64,000 nt of DNA from Pochonia chlamydosporia 170 (GCF_001653235.2 NW_019154056.1:173232-237231), one strand, 5' to 3'; counted from the stretch's first letter, positions 47,858 through 58,400 are shown. Numbers and translations are program-made. Notes: generated by a model from the sequence alone, not told the origin.

Positions 47858-50337
47858 TTATGTCGTTACAGCCGATCGAAAACCTGGGATGATAATACAG
47901 CTCTCGGCTGACGACTCTCGTGACTCTTGGACCTGGTTTGCTGGCGACCTCTCGGCCTGTGATGCTTCCACACGACTTCGTCCTACCGCCCCGCCACGAA
48001 CTCGTCGACGCTTATTTCCTCGCGACGATTGAGACGCATGTGACTGTAGCTCATCAAGTTCGAACTGAGAGCAGTCACGGCGAAGGCTCGCGTTTAATCG
48101 GCGCGTTCCTCGGCCCGCATTCTGACTAGGCTGTCGGCCCAGACCACGGCCTCGTGCTGAATGCCTGCCTTGACTCCATCTTACAGGCTCAGCTTCAGCA
48201 TCGTCATCGTCCGCATCGTTGGCATCACTTCCTGTCTTGGTGTAATCCGCGATCTTAAGGTATCGCGGAACCTTGAGCTTCTTGTTGTCGGCATTCAGGC
48301 GCGGCCTGCCTCGTGCGCTTCTAACAATAGCCGGGTCGCGAATTTCAAGTAGCTTATCCTCAGCGTTCTAGTAGGCTGTTAATACTGAAGTCTTATGACA
48401 GAGGCAAGCTGACGTACCAACGGCTTCTCGAGCCACCAACGCATAGCAATCTGGCTCCGTCTCAGAGGCGTGCCGTTCATAAGGCAATCAAAAATGCCAT
48501 GGCTGCATGGCAGGCCGTATTGGTGCTCAAAGTTGCCCGTGCAAGGGCGTAGCGGTTTGGGCTCGCGCTGATCAGGCAGGGCGGCGAGGGCAAAGCGATA
48601 CTGCTTGGCAATAAGGTCAATGGCCTGATATGTGATCTGGAGGTTAAGCTTGCCAAGCAATGCCTGCTTGAGGTACTTATCACGCTGACGCTGAATCTGT
48701 CTCGCAGCCTCTTGATGATAGGACCGGGACTTGTTATCAATCATCGTGACAAGAGCCTGGTGGAGGTAAAGGAGGTCTCCCGTGCCAGTCACAAGGTGAG
48801 ACTTGACGTCTGCATGTGCGGTCTCCGTAGGGCTATTGACCCTTTGACCAAAGTTCCGATAGTGGTCAATGTAGGATTTCACCCACTGCTTGCGCCACGG
48901 CATATATTCCTGTTGGATATATCGCAGGATATGTCGTTGCTGCCTGCCGAAGGTTTCGACAAAGGACTTCCACGAGTCTTTAAACGTATCGTGATCAACG
49001 GCATAGACCACAGCTCGGAAGGCTTTGAACATCCCCTCACGGCTGTAGTCATCAGAGGGGTTCGCAAGCCCCTCCTCTGCCTCGTCTTGCACACTGCCCC
49101 TAGCGGTGACATCAAGATCTAGCTCTGGCTGGAGCTGGTCGGTATTCTTGTCGTTTAGGTCAACGGAAAGGGCGTTTACGTTATTATCAGACTTAACACT
49201 AATATCGTCATCATCGTCGCCCTCGGTGCCCTTCCAGCGAGCGTTAATTTTAGCTCGGACGTTCGCCAAGATGTGATATACGCATAGCTGCTGTTGGGCA
49301 CCTGGAAAGGTGCTCATGAGGGCTGTGCGGAGAGCCTGTTCCTTGTCGGTGATTATAACCTCTGGCGTGTCTGCCCCAATGTCGATGCGAAGCTCGTCAA
49401 GCCGGTCACATAGCCACTGGAAGTGGTGCTCCTTTTCGCCGTTTATAAGGCCGAATGCGAAGTTAGCCAGGGACTTCTGATCCGTTACACCGGTGGCTTG
49501 AAATAGATGTAACCTAAAGCGGTTGGTCTTGTACGTGTTGTCTAAACCGAGCACCTCCGGAAACTTCTTCCACATTGTGCGGCACCAGTCGTAAGTCCAA
49601 AAGACGGCACAGACGCGGTCATCTTCGTCGCGCAAGGTTCTGACTCTAATACCCCCGCTCTCAAGCTCCTTGACGAAGGCTTGGGTAGCTGTAAGGCCGT
49701 TAAGTCGCTCGCGTTTGATGGCTTGACGATCATTGTAGATATCTCGTGTGCGAAAATAGTGATAGCCTGGGCTGTCGGCTTTTCTAACAATGCTAACCAT
49801 CTCGCGGGCCCTAATGCCATTCTCGTTGGCTAGCTCTCGCTCCTTTTGTTGCTGAGCAACCGTGCGGCGGCGATAGACAATGTGCGCCGATGGATCAAGG
49901 GACTGCCCGTGGTTATGCTGGCCATGAACTACCGTATACGTCCACTTCTTGGTAGACGATTTGGTGGCCTTGGCCGTGATTTTGACGGGACAATCAAGCT
50001 TCTGTGATGACGGCTTCCTGAGTCCCGAGCTTTGTGACATCCGTCGTGGGCCGCGGTCGCACTTAAAGACGATGTAGCTTGGCTGGATGATGCCCCCGAT
50101 ATCTCGCCTTGAGGAGCTGGAGGCTTTCACTATTGCGGAGCCATTAGAAAGATGGAAGTTGCGGAGGAAGGCAAACAGGTCATCGTACGTGTCAAAGAGT
50201 GGCGATGGTGGTAGTGGTGGGATCGTAGCCCCAGTGTAGTCATCGTCTGTTGGGTCATTGGCGTCAGCAGCAGCGGTGGCCGTAGTGGTCCGGCCTGGCG
50301 AGGGACTTAGTGCGTTGAGAAGGCGGCATATGTCCAT
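47858..50337 (-). CDS. MULE (Hop-like) transposase, two exons, intact
   Basis: Exon 1 50337-48418 (640 codons), a 50-nt intron 48417-48368 (donor GTACGT, branch ATTAAC, acceptor CTAG), exon 2 48367-47858, total 809 aa. Without splicing the frame stops 12 codons into the intron. Seen: N-terminal FAR1/WRKY-GCM1-like zinc region (FKCDRGP, LDCPVKITAK, HGQHNHGQ), then MULE core motifs VLGLDNTYKTNRFRLHLF with a catalytic Asp, VIITDKEQALR with the second Asp, QLCVYHILANV, and a SWIM-like end (FEHQYGLPCSHGIFDCL). The C-terminal exon has an AT-hook-like RSARGRPRLN motif and Arg/Gly-rich stretches. Length and domain order match fungal Hop-type MULE transposases. Single gene in the element. Confidence 0.92.
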
Positions 50338-50531
50338 CTTGACAGGCGTGGTGAAATGATGTATCAGCGGACGTCACGATTGTGTGGTAGGGTTAACGGC
50401 TTCTATTTATGCGTAGAGAGAGATTGACGATCCTCGATTTAGCTGTTTACCTTTTCCTCATTCGGTTGCATTGGAATTGACTGTCGCAGGCTGATCGCAC
50501 AGGATTGGGCTATGGTGGCCAGCGCGGGGTG

Positions 50532-50598
50532 GGTGAGTCAAAAGTGAGACACATATCTGTGCAAATAGAGATTTGTATCTGTGCGAATAGCACTGCTC
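50532..50598 (-). repeat. MULE terminal inverted repeat (right)
   Basis: 67 bp, perfect inverse of 47456-47522. Confidence 0.92.
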
Positions 50599-50928
50599 TA
50601 AATTTAACATTGTGCTCAACAAGCAGACGTGATTCCATGACCTCTAGACAACTATTATTCGAGGTGGCATTATCACCAGTGTGCCATCCGAGGTTAGATT
50701 GGAAGTTGAACTCCTCGACAGCCTGAAGAATAAGACCAGCCTGTTTCTCTCTCTCCACTGTGGGAGTAACGGCATTCTGGTAGCCCTAGAAGAGCCTTCT
50801 GCAGCAGCCCCTCAGAGTCAACCCACTGTGCACATATGGCGAGAAGAGAGTGGCGATGCGGAGATGTCCACAAATCTGATGATATGTGAATGGGGCTAAT
50901 GCTGGTAGCAAGGCCTTCCTTTATCTGT

Positions 50929-50936
50929 TCTCTATA
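50929..50936. repeat. 8-bp target duplication TCTCTATA of hAT-A (left)
   Basis: TCTCTATA here and at 54236-54243; 8 bp is the hAT hallmark. Joining the flanks restores hAT-B coding across LYRE. Confidence 0.93.
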
Positions 50937-51092
50937 CAGTGTTGCTAATAATATGGCAATAAAACAATATATTGCAATACATACGATATAATACGGGCAG
51001 CCACTGTATTGTGACAATACAATATGGAGGGAATCATATTGTGACAATATAATATAGGGTATGCTCGTATTGGCAATATATTGTTTGTATTA

Positions 51093-51725
51093 ACGTAGAT
51101 GCATAGCGAGCCGCCCACTTACACTTCCACCCAAAAAGCCTTTACAAGATCCATGTAAAATCTACTAAAACTAGCTTAAAATAGCTAGGCTTTTAATATA
51201 CTACTATTTACTATATAGTAGAACTAATGTCAACGACGATGATGTCAGCCGCTGTATGACAGTGGCTGAAGGCCTCAAACAGAGGCTGCAGACCCTCAAA
51301 CACGCAATGTTTTAATAGTGTCACAGGATGGAAGCTGCAGGCAGCTTCTACGACTATAAGAAGTCTCAATTAACCCTCTAGATAGCTCACAATACAAGGA
51401 CAAGTCCACTGTCAATGCAATCCATAGCTATCCAAATCGTGATAACTAATATCTAACTTTTAGGCTAGTATTATATATAATTATATAGAGAAACTAGTAT
51501 GTATACAGTGCGAATTAGAATATTTTAGACTTCTAGATATCTAGCTTACCCTAACCCTTATAAGGCTAGAATTAGAGCTATTTATTAGTAAAAAGTACTA
51601 TATTAAAATTATAGGTATTTTTACCTGTTTTTAGTGCTTTTTGCAAGGATCTAAAAAAATACGTTTTCTATGTGATTTTGCGGTGGGCGGCTCGCTATGG
51701 TGGGCGGCTCGCTATGCATCTACGT
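51093..51725. mobile_element. 633-bp MITE with 26-bp TIRs and TA duplication
   Basis: Ends ACGTAGATGCATAGCGAGCC with 26 bp perfect in inverted orientation, flanked by TA on both sides (51091-51092, 51726-51727), the Tc1/mariner signature. It has no coding capacity. The right end carries a partial second copy of the subterminal GGTGGGCGGCTCGCTATG. The interior is A/T-rich with ACTATATAGT-like palindromes and an old copia-type LTR. Confidence 0.85.
51238..51414 (+). repeat. Degenerate LTR related to Copia-2, inside the MITE
   Basis: Shares with the Copia-2 LTR the block CAAACAGAGGCTG, a TCAAACA..GCAATGT-like stretch, a TAATAGTGT segment, the hairpin core AAGCTGCAGGCAGCTT, a CTATAAGAAGTCT TATA-like region and CTCTAGATA, in the same order with many substitutions. 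No internal copia sequence or clear target duplication; borders approximate. Confidence 0.7.
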
Positions 51726-51893
51726 TAGCTGGTTGATTTGTGGTAAACATTCATTTGCTTGTTGAGAATTTGCTGGACTTACAGGCGCTGACGCGTTAAA
51801 ACGCGTACTAATAAAAGGTCCAGGGCGGTAGCTGCCCCACCCCCACAGTCTTAGCTCCAGCCATTTCGTGCTCCCACTCCACTTTAGTTACGG

Positions 51894-54050
51894 ATGATCC
51901 AGGAAGAGCGAGCCTCAATGCCCCAACAACGCCTTAATTTCGTTCATACGTCACAACGAAGAGCTTCGTCAATATCGGACGACATTTCATATTTCATCAG
52001 CCCGCAATTATGTGACCCCGACGAGAGCCATACCTCTCAGTGCGAATCGTCACGACCTCGCTCAGCGTCCACAGCTTCATCCGCAAAGCCAAGGACATCA
52101 TGGGTTTTCTCTCACATGCCAGGTGAGGACAGAGAGACCAGCTACTACAACGAACGGACCGGGAAAGAGGAATGGCGTTGCAAGCATTGCAGCAAGACAT
52201 ATTGCTGTTCAGGCGGAACTGCGGCTCCAGCCAAGCACCTTACAGACCCTCCGCCTGAAGGTCACGGTCTCCCGAAAGGCGCCCCACGGACTGCAAAGGT
52301 GTCAAACATACGGGCAATTCTCGAAAAAGCCCGTCTTACGGCCCAAGAGAACCCCCAAAAGCGCCGCCGTTTAAATGATCAATTGGGAGACTCGATCGCG
52401 CCTGACCAGCTTGAAGCTTTGTACGTGAGGTTCATTACGGCCTGTTCTTTGCCATTTCGACTTGTGGAGTGTCCCGAGTTCCGGGCGCTCCTGGCCTATC
52501 TCAATACAGATGTCGATACGTGGCTCCCAGACACACACGAAACCATTAAGAAATGGATTATGCGACAGTTTAACAGTCAGAAAGAGAAGATCAAGCAGGG
52601 CATACAGTCGGCAAAGTCAAGAATACATATCAGCTGCGATCTTTGGACTTCGCCCAATTCCTTGGCCATCCTAGGCATAGTCTCTCACTATGTTACGGAA
52701 GACGGTCAATTAGAGCACCATACTTTGGCCTTGAAAGAGATAGACAACGAGCATGACGGTTCTCATCTTGCCGCAGCAATTTTGGATGTGGTGGATGACT
52801 GGGGTTTTGCATCAAAGCTTGGATATTTCGTGATGGATAATGCAAGCAACAACGATACAATGAGGGTGTCCCTTTCACTTGGCCTCCTTCGTCAATTTGA
52901 CGTCCATTACGACCCTAAAGTTCACCGACTCCGTTGTCAGGGCCATATCATTAACCTCGCCGCCAAAGCCTTTCTCTTCGTCACTGACAATGAGAAGCTC
53001 GAACATGAGGACTTCGGGAATACCACAACATTGAAAGAGATCAGGGCTTGGCGGCAAAAAGGTCCTCTCGGCAAACTTCATAACTTTGTTGTCTTCATCC
53101 AACGAAGTGTTCAACGAAGCCAAAAGTTTCTTGTTCTTAGCCACAACCATAAGCTTGCGCGAGACAACGACACGAGGTGGAGCTCGTGGCATACTATGTT
53201 GCGGACCGCCTTGAACCTCAGGAATGCAATTGATGGCTATTTCAGCAAATGGATGGAAGCAGATTGCGCAGGAGACGAGCTTTCTATGGAGGACTGGCTT
53301 ATCCTGGAGAAGATCAAGTCTTTTTTAGAGAAGCTAAAAATGACGACCAAGGCCCTCGAGTCATCGTTTGCAACGCTTGACAATGTCCTCTTGGCCATGG
53401 ACTTCATGCTTGCACAGTTTGAATCAGGGAAGGCGGCAAACGTTGACGATCCGATGATGGGACCAATGTACAACTCGGGCTGGGCGAAGTTGGACAAGTA
53501 CTATCGGCTTACTGATGAGTCGCCGGCCTATGTTGCGGCTATCGTGCTGCACCCTTCGCATAAATGGCATTACATACAGGAGAACTGGAGAAAGGAATGG
53601 GTCGAATCCTCAAAGATGTTGATTCAAGCGCTGTGGGAGGAATATAAACCTGTGGAATCCCCTCTTCCCCCATCCGAGACTTCGTTAACGACTACGAACG
53701 AGTTCTTGAATTGGAGGAACAAGCATCTCCAGCCATCGCTTATCACGGATGAGTACGAGCACTATTGTAGGTCTGAACGGGCCTATGGGTTCACAAGTGC
53801 ACTTTCATGGTGGCTAGAGGAGAGACAGCAGAAAACCTACCCTAACCTGGGCAAAATGGCTGTAGACATACTGTCAATCCCTGCAATGTCTGCCGAGCCT
53901 GAACGGCTCTTCTCTGGGGCAAAGATAAAGATCACGGATCGTCGAAATCGACTTGGGAGTGATGTGATTGAGGCGCTGGAGTGTTTGAAGTCATGGTTTG
54001 GGATACGAGATTTTCACAGTGAGGATATTTCAGTGGCAGCAGGGGGATGA
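51894..54050 (+). CDS. hAT-A transposase, intact
   Basis: 718 aa from ATG 51894, no intron needed. Seen: BED-type zinc finger region (WVFSHMPG, WRCKHCSKTYCC, AKHLTDPPPEGHG, about 74-125); hAT core with HISCDLWTSPN, GYFVMDNASNND, HRLRCQGHIINLAAKAF, DNDTRWSSWHTML; ADKYYRLT-like block (WAKLDKYYRLTDESPAYV); C-terminal dimerisation domain (MAVDILSIPAMSAEPERLFSG, RNRLGSDVIEALECLKSW). All conserved hAT blocks are present. It starts about 960 bp from the element's left end, in part because of the MITE. Confidence 0.93.
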   Translation: MIQEERASMPQQRLNFVHTSQRRASSISDDISYFISPQLCDPDESHTSQCESSRPRSASTASSAKPRTSWVFSHMPGEDRETSYYNERTGKEEWRCKHCSKTYCCSGGTAAPAKHLTDPPPEGHGLPKGAPRTAKVSNIRAILEKARLTAQENPQKRRRLNDQLGDSIAPDQLEALYVRFITACSLPFRLVECPEFRALLAYLNTDVDTWLPDTHETIKKWIMRQFNSQKEKIKQGIQSAKSRIHISCDLWTSPNSLAILGIVSHYVTEDGQLEHHTLALKEIDNEHDGSHLAAAILDVVDDWGFASKLGYFVMDNASNNDTMRVSLSLGLLRQFDVHYDPKVHRLRCQGHIINLAAKAFLFVTDNEKLEHEDFGNTTTLKEIRAWRQKGPLGKLHNFVVFIQRSVQRSQKFLVLSHNHKLARDNDTRWSSWHTMLRTALNLRNAIDGYFSKWMEADCAGDELSMEDWLILEKIKSFLEKLKMTTKALESSFATLDNVLLAMDFMLAQFESGKAANVDDPMMGPMYNSGWAKLDKYYRLTDESPAYVAAIVLHPSHKWHYIQENWRKEWVESSKMLIQALWEEYKPVESPLPPSETSLTTTNEFLNWRNKHLQPSLITDEYEHYCRSERAYGFTSALSWWLEERQQKTYPNLGKMAVDILSIPAMSAEPERLFSGAKIKITDRRNRLGSDVIEALECLKSWFGIRDFHSEDISVAAGG

Positions 54051-54753
54051 TAGACGTCACGTGCAATATATCGGATATATTGTCACACTGGCAATATATT
54101 GGGTTCTTGGCAATACAATACAATATAGCTCGATGTCATATGGGGTAATACAATACGCGCCTCTTGACAATACGATAATATTGCGACGGGCTCCATATTG
54201 CCAATATCATATTGTTTATATTATTAGCAACACTGTCTCTATAAAGTCTGTAATTCGACGCAATGTAACGCACAGCGGTACGGCGAGATGTAATGAGGAG
54301 GTCCTCAATAGCTGGGTTGCAGGCCAGGGCCAGATCCTTCATTTCGCTCCATTCAACGGCCGAGAAAGGCATCCGACGTCGAGTAAGCAGGCCAATGATG
54401 GCCTCCCGATAGGCTTGCTGATTGAAGCTATTGCGGAGGCCATTCTGAGAAGTTATCGGCACAAACATGGACGAGATATCTCGCTGTGCTATCGGCGCGG
54501 ACACTGATGATTGAGAAGACCTGGACAGCGGATGGACAGAGAGAACGTGCTTGACAGCATTCGTTCGGTGAGGTGTACTCCACGAATTACATTGCCTGCA
54601 GGTAAACTGCTTTCGACGCTGGACCCCGGATTTGAGCGTGGTGTTGGGCTTACCGACATACTCGACCTTGAAAATTACATCGAAATGTAATGGCGTTGCC
54701 GGCGCTGATGTTTGCGCAGCAGAGACGATACTGGACGAAGCGTCTGAAGACAT

Positions 54754-54963
54754 AGCAGCGGCAGATAAGGTAGATTAGAGGATTAAACATAGTTGAAATA
54801 GTTGAATCGGGGCTTTTGCAGAAATTTTCCCCGGAAATTAGTGCCAAGGCGCCAAGACGCCAAGATGGTTATATATGGTTATAACCATACTCACGAGGGT
54901 ATATGGTTATAACCGCCATATACCCAAAAACCATGGTTATAACAAGTTATTGTGCCCAGGTAT
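54754..54963 (-). mobile_element. hAT-B 5' terminal region with GGTTATAACC palindromes
   Basis: The non-coding leader of hAT-B between its start codon and its outer end CATACCTGGGCACAATAAC. It contains repeated GGTTATAACC palindromes. It matches the fragment at 46506-46663. Beyond 54963 the sequence becomes a mariner relic, so hAT-B inserted there or the border is a later junction. Confidence 0.65.
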
Positions 54964-55188
54964 GGGAAGAACCCCGTTAATTGTGATGATTCGCGATCCA
55001 GAGGCTCCAAATCAAGGATATTCATCTTGGAGCTATATTCAAGCCTTAGAAGAAGGTCTGTTGCCCTTGTACGATGGAACCCTTCGATTTCAGCAAGATA
55101 ATGCTCGAATTCACACCTCTGAGACCGTTGATAGCTTCGTGGCTAGTGATGTGACCTTGTACAGTACGTGTACGTACAGTACTGTATA
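54964..55188 (+). pseudogene. Tc1/mariner transposase relic with one terminal repeat
   Basis: Plus-strand frame with RTPLIVMIRDPEAPNQG, YIQALEEGLLP and LRFQQDNARIHTSETV, the second-Asp block of fungal Tc1/mariner (DDE_3) transposases. It is cut on the left by the hAT-B end; on the right, coding passes within about 40 bp into a palindrome-rich end (TACAGTACGTGTACGTACAG) that looks like a mariner terminal repeat, so the C-terminus with the last acidic residue is deleted. Confidence 0.65.
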
Positions 55189-55459
55189 GGCCTCATTGGT
55201 TGAGGCCATCGCGCCGTCCATCCAGACCTTCTTGCCCTGCGCATTCACAAATAACTCGATATATGAATCTTCGAGTTCAAGCCAGTCCTTCTCCTCAAGA
55301 TCCGCCCAGCGCTTTTTGTGGGCATACTTCTCGTCCTTGAGACGATGCAACACGCGGCCATTCACAAAAATGAAGGCTTGCATATCAACATGCATGGGCG
55401 TAAGGCGATTCCGAGCTTTCGTATGTGTGAAACTAGTAGCAGAGAAACTGCAGGCATGG
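55189..55459 (-). other. Possible transposase C-terminal fragment
   Basis: A minus-strand frame reading RLTPMHVDMQAFIFVNGRVL then KDEKYAHKKRWADLEE. The first part resembles the final helix of hAT dimerisation domains (R..L.P..V....F...N), but the match is short and no other hAT block is adjacent. Could be a remnant of another transposase. Confidence 0.3.
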
Positions 55460-58400
55460 CTATATGAATATGCACGCCGATTTTCTTTGTATTCATATTA
55501 TATTCGACTTGTCCATCAAAATACATATTCATATAACATATTCATGCATATTCATATAAGGTAAGAGCTCACGTGATGTCACGCCATAGTATAGCTTGAG
55601 GCCTCTGAAATGCTCCCATTTGACATGCACGCTATCATATATCACCCTCTATGACCTCTGGGTCGCAGGGTAAGCCTATCCCACCCTCGGCAGAGGGTTT
55701 AATATGTCCCTCTCGCAACCAGTTGCCGATGCACTCAATCTTCTCAATGCTGTCAATCAGCAACCGTAACCTATCCCATCTAGCTGTGCGCCTAGCTCCC
55801 GAAAAGCTCCGCTCTGGCTCTGCTGACTCTGCTGGTATGGAGAGGATATCGATAGCCATACGGCTAAGCCGTGGGTATGCCGTACGAACGTCGTCACTAC
55901 ACCACCATTGAAGGGGTGTAACACCCTCTGCGAGTGTGATAGGAGCCTCTGAGATAAAGCTATCAAAATCATCCTTGCCGCGTGCTTTCGCCATCGTCTT
56001 GTTTCGCAGCTCTAAGCGCATCTTCGAAAGCATTGTATCCTTTTTCCGCTTTAATAAAACAGGTGCTGCCAAGGATTGCTCCGAGAGCTGTACCTCGACA
56101 TCGTGATTGTACTCTTCCTCCCAGAGACTGCGCGCGGCCGCAAGGGCGTCCTCGTGCCATTCCTCGGGCCAGCATTCTTCTATATAGTTCTTGCGTTTAG
56201 AAGGATCGAGGAGGAGGGCTGCGGCGTATACGGGGACATCCTCAGTCATTGTGTAATACTTGTCAAGTATAAACCAGCACATGTCAATGGAATGAACGAT
56301 GCGATCATCGCGATTAATCAGCTGCAAGTAGTGAGCCTAATTATCTGATTAGAATGCCGTATCAACTAGAGATAAAATGGGAGGATGGACAAAATTAGCC
56401 ATATACCTTCCACTTTTCGCAGTGCCCTAGGAGAAGGTCGAACAGCTCGAGGGATTGTGAGATTGAAGCCATATCGCCCTCAGCTTCTAACGTGGCCTCA
56501 TGGAAAGGTTGAAGAAATTCTAGCGTTCTTTCTAGCATTTGCCAATCCCTGCTTGTAAGGGCGTTGCCTTCGAGATCACTATCATGATCAGCAGTAAACT
56601 GGATGATCTGTGCCTTCTTCTGTACCGCGATTGTGATAATTTTATACCACGAGGACCATCTGGTGATATTATCGATACCTAGTTGCTTGCCTACAGCATC
56701 GTACCACTGATCATTGTGTAGAGCGGAGCTACGTATATAGACTGCAAGTGCATGAAGTTTTGCTAGGGCTGGAATGCCTTGCCAGCCAGCGAAGCGCTCA
56801 TCGTTGTTTCCGGCCTGCTGATGAGTTGTTGCGGCTCGCTTGCCTCTCACTTTTATTGACCTTCTGGCGGGCTGCTCCTCCCGCTCTTCCAGCTGTTGTT
56901 CTTGCTGCGCCGTGGTATGGGATTGTTCCACAATCTGCGCCGAACCCAGCTCATGTAGGTGCTGCGAGAACTCCTCTAGCATAGTCGAACCGGGCTCATC
57001 AGCAGTAGCTTCGAGTGCAGCTCTCAGAGCTTCTTTTGAGCGAGCTAGAAGGAATGCTTGTAAGGCGAGATTGATGATATGGCCAATACAGCGAATTCTG
57101 CGGCGTTTGTGAGGGTAATTGACCTAAGGCATAATTCAGTAAATTTAGTATGGGCTACAGAAGCATTTGCGACGAAGCCTCTTCAGGTTAGAGTTAAGCT
57201 TACACCTGATTCCGCTTTTAAGACCTTTGCTAGCTCCTCTAAACAAGTGTCGTTTGACGCTGCATTATCGCCTACATAATAGCCGAGATTGGGAGCAGAA
57301 ATATTGAACCCGCGTAGCGTACCAGCAATCAACGTAGCCTGCGTAGCACCAGAATGGCTATATCTGCACTCTGGCAGTCCTAGTAGTGCTTTCTGAAGCT
57401 TGAAGTCGTCATCGACCCATTGAGCGCATATAGCAGGCACGCCTTTGCGATGTGGCGATGTCCAGAGATCGGAGGAGATGTGTATCTTTGACTGCGTTCT
57501 TTAAAGGCTCTCGGCGAGCCGTGAGCTGTATAACGAGTAGTTCGAGTTAATATAGCCCATAGCCTGCTTTCGATCGGTGATGAGAAGGTCTCCAACGGCT
57601 GGATTACATGCAAGAGCCAGGTCTCGTAGCTCAGAGTACTCAACTGCCGAAAAGGGCAGTCTTCGCCTTGTGAGAAGTCCTACAACTGCCTCAATATAGG
57701 CTTGCTTATTAAAACAGTTGCGCAGAGCAGCTTGCGAAGGACGAGAGACGATATAGCGATCAATATCACCAAACGAAATGCCCGAGGCTAATGGGCTAGA
57801 TGGAGGGCCAGGCTCAGGCTCGTTTACCCTCATAAGGGCCCGGTGAACCGTTTCTGCATGGTGTATGGCGTTTCCAGGCACTCGATTCGACCACGGTGGT
57901 TTTTGACAGTGAAGGCAAACGTAAGCACGGTGCCCCTTGGTCTTCCTGCGCTTCGGGCCAGTCTCAAGTTGGAGGTGTTTGTCGGGATATTCTATAGCGA
58001 AAAAGGTGTTAAAATTCCAAGAAAGCTTCGATGCAAATGAGCCGATAGAAGAGTTTGAGACTGAGGTCCCAGAAGCCTGAGAAGCCATAGATGTCAATGA
58101 GCACCAGATCAGTTAATCCATGCAATACATTGATTGCTTTAAGATCGAGCCTCTGTGTTAGTTTTCCATCGAAACAATCGGAACCTCGCGGAAGGCCTCA
58201 CTGTTGTTTGCTTCAACAAGCAAATGCCTTCGCACTGTCCATCTAGACCTAAGGAAGAATGAAAGGAGAGCAAGCTCGAGGCCGCGTTCTAAGGTTGGCG
58301 CTCGGTAACCTAACAACGCGAAATTAAGCGAAATTAGCTAATTAAACAACACCAGACTGGTCCAAGTACTGTAGCTCCCGAGACTCGGCTCGCAGTCAGC

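Larger units (their letters stand above)
47456..50598 (-). mobile_element. Complete Mutator-like element (MULE)
   Basis: 3,143 bp with 67-bp perfect terminal inverted repeats (outer end GAGCAGTGCTATTCGCACAG) that continue imperfectly to about 90 bp, flanked by the 8-bp duplication TAAATTTA (47448-47455, 50599-50606). Excising it with one TAAATTTA restores an open hAT-B frame, which proves the borders. It encodes one intact transposase, so it may be autonomous. Fungal MULEs such as Hop usually give longer (9-10 bp) duplications; here the palindromic TAAATTTA could hide an extra base. Confidence 0.93.
50937..54235 (+). mobile_element. hAT-A: complete hAT transposon
   Basis: 3,299 bp with 18-bp perfect inverted ends (CAGTGTTGCTAATAATAT) and 8-bp TCTCTATA duplications, inserted in hAT-B. 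Subterminal regions at both ends (50955-51090, 54060-54215) are full of CAATAT/ATATTG words, typical hAT transposase-binding repeats. A 633-bp MITE has inserted in its 5' non-coding region. The transposase frame is intact, so the element may still be active. Confidence 0.94.
46664..54753 (-). pseudogene. hAT-B transposase, in three pieces split by hAT-A and a MULE
   Basis: Minus strand. Piece 1, 54753-54236: start MSSDASSS, a BED-like finger (CRQCNSW...H), AIIGLLTRRRMPFS and ACNPAIEDLL. Piece 2, 50928-50599: HISSDLWTSPH, ECRYSHSG, GWHTGDNATSNN. Piece 3, 47447-46664: RIRCIGHIINL, RTRWSSWYMAI, WDFLSKAHTFLQPF, WFVLDKYY. The three join in frame when hAT-A with TCTCTATA and the MULE with TAAATTTA are removed, apart from a frameshift at a (GA)n run near 50750. 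The C-terminal dimerisation region is missing: at 46663 the coding stops abruptly at another hAT end. Nonfunctional. Confidence 0.85.

Noticed and set aside
51550..51565. Telomere-like CCCTAACCCT
   Set aside because: Only one and a half units inside a MITE; no tandem array, so not telomeric.
55460..55561. Independent about 105-bp MITEs at 55.46 and 58.46 kb
   Set aside because: The ATGAATAT-rich segments are in inverted arrangement around the hAT-C transposase and are better read as its subterminal repeats; the lack of a clean 8-bp duplication leaves some doubt.
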